In this document: positions 60,720-64,000 of the stretch, one piece after another | Position numbering within the stretch: position 1 is the stretch's first letter | Layout: each line of letters starts with the position of its first letter | The notes under the pieces: generated by a model | What the model saw: only the letters and a program-made list of their open reading frames with translations | Databases searched by the model: none | Told to the model about the DNA's origin: nothing | Source of the DNA: Rhizobiaceae bacterium | GTDB taxonomy: Bacteria; Pseudomonadota; Alphaproteobacteria; Rhizobiales; Rhizobiaceae | Length of the DNA: 64,000 bases | Assembly (NCBI GenBank): GCA_025698895.1 | Contig: JAILWO010000004.1 | Coordinates: 1 to 64,000 of the forward strand | Reading direction: 5' to 3' | Made by a program: the position numbers and the translations under genes

Positions 60720-60774
60720 CCGCCGGGCGAAATCCACCCATGCGCGATACCAGGCTCCTCCGGGGGCCTTTTTT
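60697..60774 (+). terminator. Attenuator of the ilv operon
   Basis: CGCGCATGGG (60697-60706) pairs perfectly with CCCATGCGCG (60737-60746) around an inner GGCGGC-GTA-GCCGCC hairpin (60710-60724). A separate 7-bp stem AGGCTCC/GGGGCCT (60752-60758 and 60763-60769, one G-T pair) is followed by TTTTTT, forming the terminator. The first stem overlaps the end of the leader peptide, so ribosome position can change the fold. I could not define the antiterminator pairing by eye. Confidence 0.8.
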
Positions 60775-60837
60775 ATTGCTTCAATCACCGGATACGGGAC
60801 ATAGCCCGTCAAGGGCGCCAGGAGACGGAACGTTACG

Positions 60838-62625
60838 ATGGCCAGGACGACAGGCGAGACAGGCAGACGCGAGATGACCGGCGCCGAAATGGTGGTGCAG
60901 GCCCTCAAGGACAACGGCGTCGAGCACATATTCGGCTATCCAGGCGGCGCGGTGCTGCCGATCTATGACGAGATCTTTCAGCAGGAGGACGTCCTGCACG
61001 TCCTGGTGCGGCACGAGCAGGGCGCGGGCCACGCCGCCGAGGGCTATGCACGCTCGACCGGCAAGGCCGGCGTGATGCTGGTGACCTCAGGGCCGGGCGC
61101 GACCAATGCCGTCACCGCGCTTCAGGACGCGCTGATGGACTCCATCCCGCTCGTCTGCATCACCGGCCAGGTTCCCACCACGCTGATTGGCTCCGACGCC
61201 TTCCAGGAATGCGACACGGTCGGCATCACGCGCCCCTGCACCAAGCACAACTGGCTGGTGAAGGACGTCGACACCCTCGCGGCCATCCTGCACGAGGCCT
61301 TCCACGTCGCAACCACGGGTCGCCCCGGGCCGGTGGTCGTCGACATTCCCAAGGACGTGCAGTTCGCGACCGGCACCTACACCCCTCCGCAGACGATGCC
61401 GCGCACCTCTTACCGGCCGAAGCTCCAGGGCGATCTGGAGCTGGTGAAACAGGCCGTCGAATTGATGGTGACGGCCAGGCAGCCCGTCATCTATTCCGGC
61501 GGCGGCGTCATCAATTCGGGAACCGAGGCCAGCCATCTGCTGCGCGAACTGGTCGACCTGACCGGCTTTCCGATCACCTCCACGCTGATGGGTCTGGGCG
61601 CCTATCCGGCGTCGGGCAAGAACTGGCTCGGCATGCTGGGAATGCATGGCACCTTCGAAGCCAACATGGCCATGCATGATTGCGATGTGATGCTTTGCAT
61701 CGGCGCCCGCTTCGACGATCGCATTACTGGGCGTCTGAACGCGTTCTCTCCGAACTCCCGCAAGATCCACGTCGACATCGACCCCTCCTCGATCAACAAG
61801 AACGTCCACGCCGACATCGGCATACTGGGTGATGTCGGCCGGGTGCTGGAGGACATGGTGCGGCTGTGGCGGGCAACGGCGAAGACCGACCGCAAGGCGC
61901 TCCAGCCCTGGTGGCAGCAGATCGAGCGCTGGCGCGCGCGCGACAGCCTGGCCTACAAGCCCAATGACGACGTGATCATGCCGCAATACGCGATACAGCG
62001 GCTCTACGAACTCACCAAGGACCGCGACACATACATCACCACCGAGGTCGGTCAGCACCAGATGTGGGCGGCCCAGCATTACGGTTTCGAAAAACCGAAC
62101 CGCTGGATGACCTCGGGCGGTCTGGGCACGATGGGTTACGGCCTGCCCGCGGCGCTGGGCGTTCAGATCGCACATCCGGACGCTCTCGTCATCGACATCG
62201 CAGGCGACGCGTCGGTGCAAATGACGATCCAGGAAATGTCCACGGCGGTGCAGTACGAGGCGCCGATCAAGATCTTCATCCTCAACAACCAGTATATGGG
62301 CATGGTGCGCCAGTGGCAGCAATTGCTGCATGGCAACCGGCTGTCACACTCCTACACGGAGGCCATGCCCGATTTCGTCAAGCTGGCCGAAGCCTATGGC
62401 GGCCATGGCATACGCTGCGACAAGCCAGCGGACCTCGACGCCGCGATTCAGGAAATGATCGACGTCAGGAAGCCGGTCCTGTTCGACTGCCGCGTGGCCG
62501 CACTTGCCAACTGCTTCCCGATGATCCCATCGGGCAAGGCGCATAACGAGATGCTGCTGCCCGACGAGGCCACCGACGAGGTCGTCGCCAACGCGATCGA
62601 CGCCAAGGGCAGGGAGCTCGTCTAG
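60838..62625 (+). CDS. ilvI: Acetolactate synthase large subunit
   Basis: A 595-residue thiamine-diphosphate enzyme condensing pyruvate with pyruvate or 2-ketobutyrate in branched-chain amino acid synthesis. The cofactor Glu lies in VLVRHEQGAGHAAEGYARSTG, and the ThDP/metal motif is GDASVQMTIQEMSTAVQYEAPIKIFILNNQ. FAD-type middle-domain sequences are present. It follows the leader peptide and attenuator and precedes the regulatory subunit by 120 bp. AGGAG lies upstream of the start. Confidence 0.96.
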   Translation: MARTTGETGRREMTGAEMVVQALKDNGVEHIFGYPGGAVLPIYDEIFQQEDVLHVLVRHEQGAGHAAEGYARSTGKAGVMLVTSGPGATNAVTALQDALMDSIPLVCITGQVPTTLIGSDAFQECDTVGITRPCTKHNWLVKDVDTLAAILHEAFHVATTGRPGPVVVDIPKDVQFATGTYTPPQTMPRTSYRPKLQGDLELVKQAVELMVTARQPVIYSGGGVINSGTEASHLLRELVDLTGFPITSTLMGLGAYPASGKNWLGMLGMHGTFEANMAMHDCDVMLCIGARFDDRITGRLNAFSPNSRKIHVDIDPSSINKNVHADIGILGDVGRVLEDMVRLWRATAKTDRKALQPWWQQIERWRARDSLAYKPNDDVIMPQYAIQRLYELTKDRDTYITTEVGQHQMWAAQHYGFEKPNRWMTSGGLGTMGYGLPAALGVQIAHPDALVIDIAGDASVQMTIQEMSTAVQYEAPIKIFILNNQYMGMVRQWQQLLHGNRLSHSYTEAMPDFVKLAEAYGGHGIRCDKPADLDAAIQEMIDVRKPVLFDCRVAALANCFPMIPSGKAHNEMLLPDEATDEVVANAIDAKGRELV

Positions 62626-62745
62626 GGTCCCGGTTCACGAAATCCGATAGTTTTGGACGAAGCCTCATCTGAGTTCCCGCGCAACCGGCTGGTTTCCTGA
62701 AATTCCAGTCCCATGCGCGCGCTTTCAAAGAAAGTGATCCACCGC

Positions 62746-63321
62746 ATGAACGCCCAGCACCTTCAGCCGACCGGTTCGGCCTATTTCATCGCCAAGGAAA
62801 CGGCGCAGCCGGAGAGCCATACGCTGTCGGTTCTGGTCGACAATGAACCGGGTGTCTTGGCCCGCGTCATTGGCCTGTTCTCGGGCCGAGGCTACAATAT
62901 CGACAGTCTGACCGTGTCGGAGACCGAGCACGAGCGTCATCTGTCGCGCATCACCATCGCCACGCGCGGCACGCCCCATGTGCTCGAGCAGATACGCAAT
63001 CAGCTCGAGCGCATCGTCCCAGTCCACCGCGTGGTCGACCTGACCGTTGTCGCAAAGGAAAGGGGGCAGGAGCGGCCACTCGAACGGGAGCTTGCGCTGG
63101 TCAAGGTGGTCGGCTCGGGGGATGCGCGCGTGGAAGCGCTGCGGCTCGCGGAAGCCTTCCGCGCCAACGTCATCGACGCCAACACCGAGCATTTCGTCTT
63201 CGAACTGACAGGCCGGGTCTCGAAAGTAGAGCAGTTCATCGCGATCATGAAGCCGCTCGGCCTGACGGAAGTCTGTCGCACCGGCGTCGCCGCCATGACG
63301 CGCGGGCCCGAGGCGATGTAG
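62746..63321 (+). CDS. ilvH: Acetolactate synthase small (regulatory) subunit
   Basis: A 191-residue ACT-domain protein: HTLSVLVDNEPGVLARVIGLFSGRGYNIDSLTVSETE (valine-binding ACT domain) and VHRVVDLTVVAKERGQERPLERELALVKV (second domain). It confers valine feedback on the large subunit. The start at 62746 (MNAQHLQPTGSAYFIAKE) matches the usual Rhizobiales N-terminus; the ATG at 62713 has no ribosome-binding site. Confidence 0.94.
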   Translation: MNAQHLQPTGSAYFIAKETAQPESHTLSVLVDNEPGVLARVIGLFSGRGYNIDSLTVSETEHERHLSRITIATRGTPHVLEQIRNQLERIVPVHRVVDLTVVAKERGQERPLERELALVKVVGSGDARVEALRLAEAFRANVIDANTEHFVFELTGRVSKVEQFIAIMKPLGLTEVCRTGVAAMTRGPEAM

Positions 63322-63421
63322 CGGCATCGCGGTCGCGCAACTTGTCCCGGAGACAACTTCGTGGTCGCCTTGGCGCCGCGGTCCGTTCAGAATCCTGTTC
63401 CCGCACAACGCCGCTCCAACC

Positions 63422-64000
63422 ATGTCTCCCGACATTTTCCTCGCCCTCCTCGTCTTTGCCTTCGCCTCTTCGATAACGCCAGGGCCAAACAATCTGATGC
63501 TCCTGGCATCGGGGGTGAATTTCGGCTTCACGCGCACGATTCCCCACATGTTGGGTATCTCGGCCGGCTTCGCTTCGCTTCTCCTTGGCATCGGTCTCGG
63601 GCTCGGGGCTCTGCTGGCGGCGTGGCCGGCGCTGCACATGGCGCTCAGGATCGCCGGCTCCGCCTATCTGCTCTACCTGGCATGGCGCATCGCCATGTCG
63701 CGCTCGCTCTCGGCCTCCGGCGGCGCCACCGCACGTCCGATGCGTCTTGTTGAGGCCGCCGCTTTCCAGTGGGTCAACCCCAAGGCGTGGGTGATGGCGG
63801 TGACGGCCATGGCCGTCTACACAAACCCGCAACTGCCGTTCCTGTCGGTGGCGCTGGTCACGGCCACTTTCACGCTGGTCAACCTGCCCAGCGTCTCGGT
63901 CTGGGCGGGCTTCGGAACAGCATTGGGCGGCTTCCTTGCCGATCCGGCCCGGCTCCGGTGGTTCAATATCGGCATGGGCGTGGCGCTCGCCGCAAGCCTG
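63422..64000 (+). CDS. LysE/RhtB-family exporter (3' end beyond the window)
   Basis: The first 193 residues of a membrane exporter: MSPDIFLALLVFAFASSITPGPNNLMLLASGVNFGFTRTIPHMLGI carries the LysE-family TPGPN motif, and FQWVNPKAWVMAVTAM is the second family block. Such proteins export amino acids or derivatives. The reading frame is open to the right edge, so the C-terminus is missing from this window. Confidence 0.88.
   Translation, partial: MSPDIFLALLVFAFASSITPGPNNLMLLASGVNFGFTRTIPHMLGISAGFASLLLGIGLGLGALLAAWPALHMALRIAGSAYLLYLAWRIAMSRSLSASGGATARPMRLVEAAAFQWVNPKAWVMAVTAMAVYTNPQLPFLSVALVTATFTLVNLPSVSVWAGFGTALGGFLADPARLRWFNIGMGVALAASL

Noticed and set aside
1-64000. CRISPR arrays, insertion sequences, prophage or integrase genes
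   Set aside because: No regularly spaced direct repeats and no transposase, integrase or phage structural sequence was recognised on either strand.

Overview
The window is about 64 kb of GC-rich chromosomal DNA from an alphaproteobacterium of the order Hyphomicrobiales (Rhizobiales), most likely a Mesorhizobium/Phyllobacteriaceae-type organism. The evidence is the acpXL-lpxXL very-long-chain lipid A cluster, the Rrf2-type iron regulator RirA, HmuP, an Lrp-type PutR beside a long PutA, a leader-peptide-controlled ilv operon and short palindromic intergenic repeats typical of this group. Exact genus is inference. No rRNA, tRNA, CRISPR array, insertion sequence or prophage gene was recognised.

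Layout: 0-1.5 kb, an unplaced Rhizobiales protein in a field of palindromic repeats. 1.5-3.7 kb, valine catabolism (mmsB and an isobutyryl-CoA-type acyl-CoA dehydrogenase). 3.8-6.5 kb, a VOC protein, an AraC regulator, a TauE/SafE permease and a TerB-like protein. 6.5-13.3 kb, a dipeptide/oligopeptide ABC transporter with an ArgE/DapE-type deacylase. 13.4-18.5 kb, an L,D-transpeptidase and a three-gene molybdoenzyme read as the cytoplasmic sulfite dehydrogenase SoeABC. 18.5-23.5 kb, lipid A very-long-chain acylation (acpXL, two ketosynthases, a dehydrogenase, lpxXL), with no fabZ and one ketosynthase that appears to lack its active-site cysteine.

24-41 kb is the most interesting part: a sulfosugar/sulfolactate catabolic island. 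It holds a YihV-like sulfofructose kinase, a LacD/YihT-family aldolase, a fucose-isomerase-like protein, a Gfo/Idh/MocA protein (candidate NAD-dependent sulfoquinovosidase), an AEC permease, a GntR/UTRA regulator, the sulfolactate sulfo-lyase SuyAB, a tripartite tricarboxylate-type transporter with fused TctA-TctB, two sulfolactate dehydrogenases of opposite stereochemical families (SlcC-like and ComC-like), a GabD-like (sulfolactaldehyde) dehydrogenase and an aldose 1-epimerase. Read together they give sulfoquinovose -> sulfofructose -> sulfofructose-1-phosphate -> dihydroxyacetone phosphate + sulfolactaldehyde -> sulfolactate -> pyruvate + sulfite, with SoeABC oxidising the sulfite to sulfate. 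A nearly identical 14-bp palindrome (consensus RTCTTMTATAAGAC) lies just upstream of the kinase operon, of suyAB and, 10 kb away, of soeA. It is probably the GntR operator and ties the three operons into one regulon.

41.4-46 kb carries PutR/PutA proline catabolism. 46-53.8 kb is the heme/iron region: TonB-dependent heme receptor, a small unknown protein and an IsdG/HmoA-like monooxygenase on one side, hmuPSTUV on the other, then rirA, with TGA-N9-TCA iron-responsive boxes in front of hmuP and rirA. 53.8-60.5 kb holds an amidase, an acetyltransferase, serB, miaA, a membrane diguanylate cyclase and a HerA-like ATPase. 60.6-63.3 kb is the ilvIH (acetolactate synthase) operon behind a leader peptide and attenuator. 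A LysE-family exporter runs off the right edge.

Start codons were chosen by ribosome-binding site, overlap and family length. All family assignments come from reading motifs, not from database searches.
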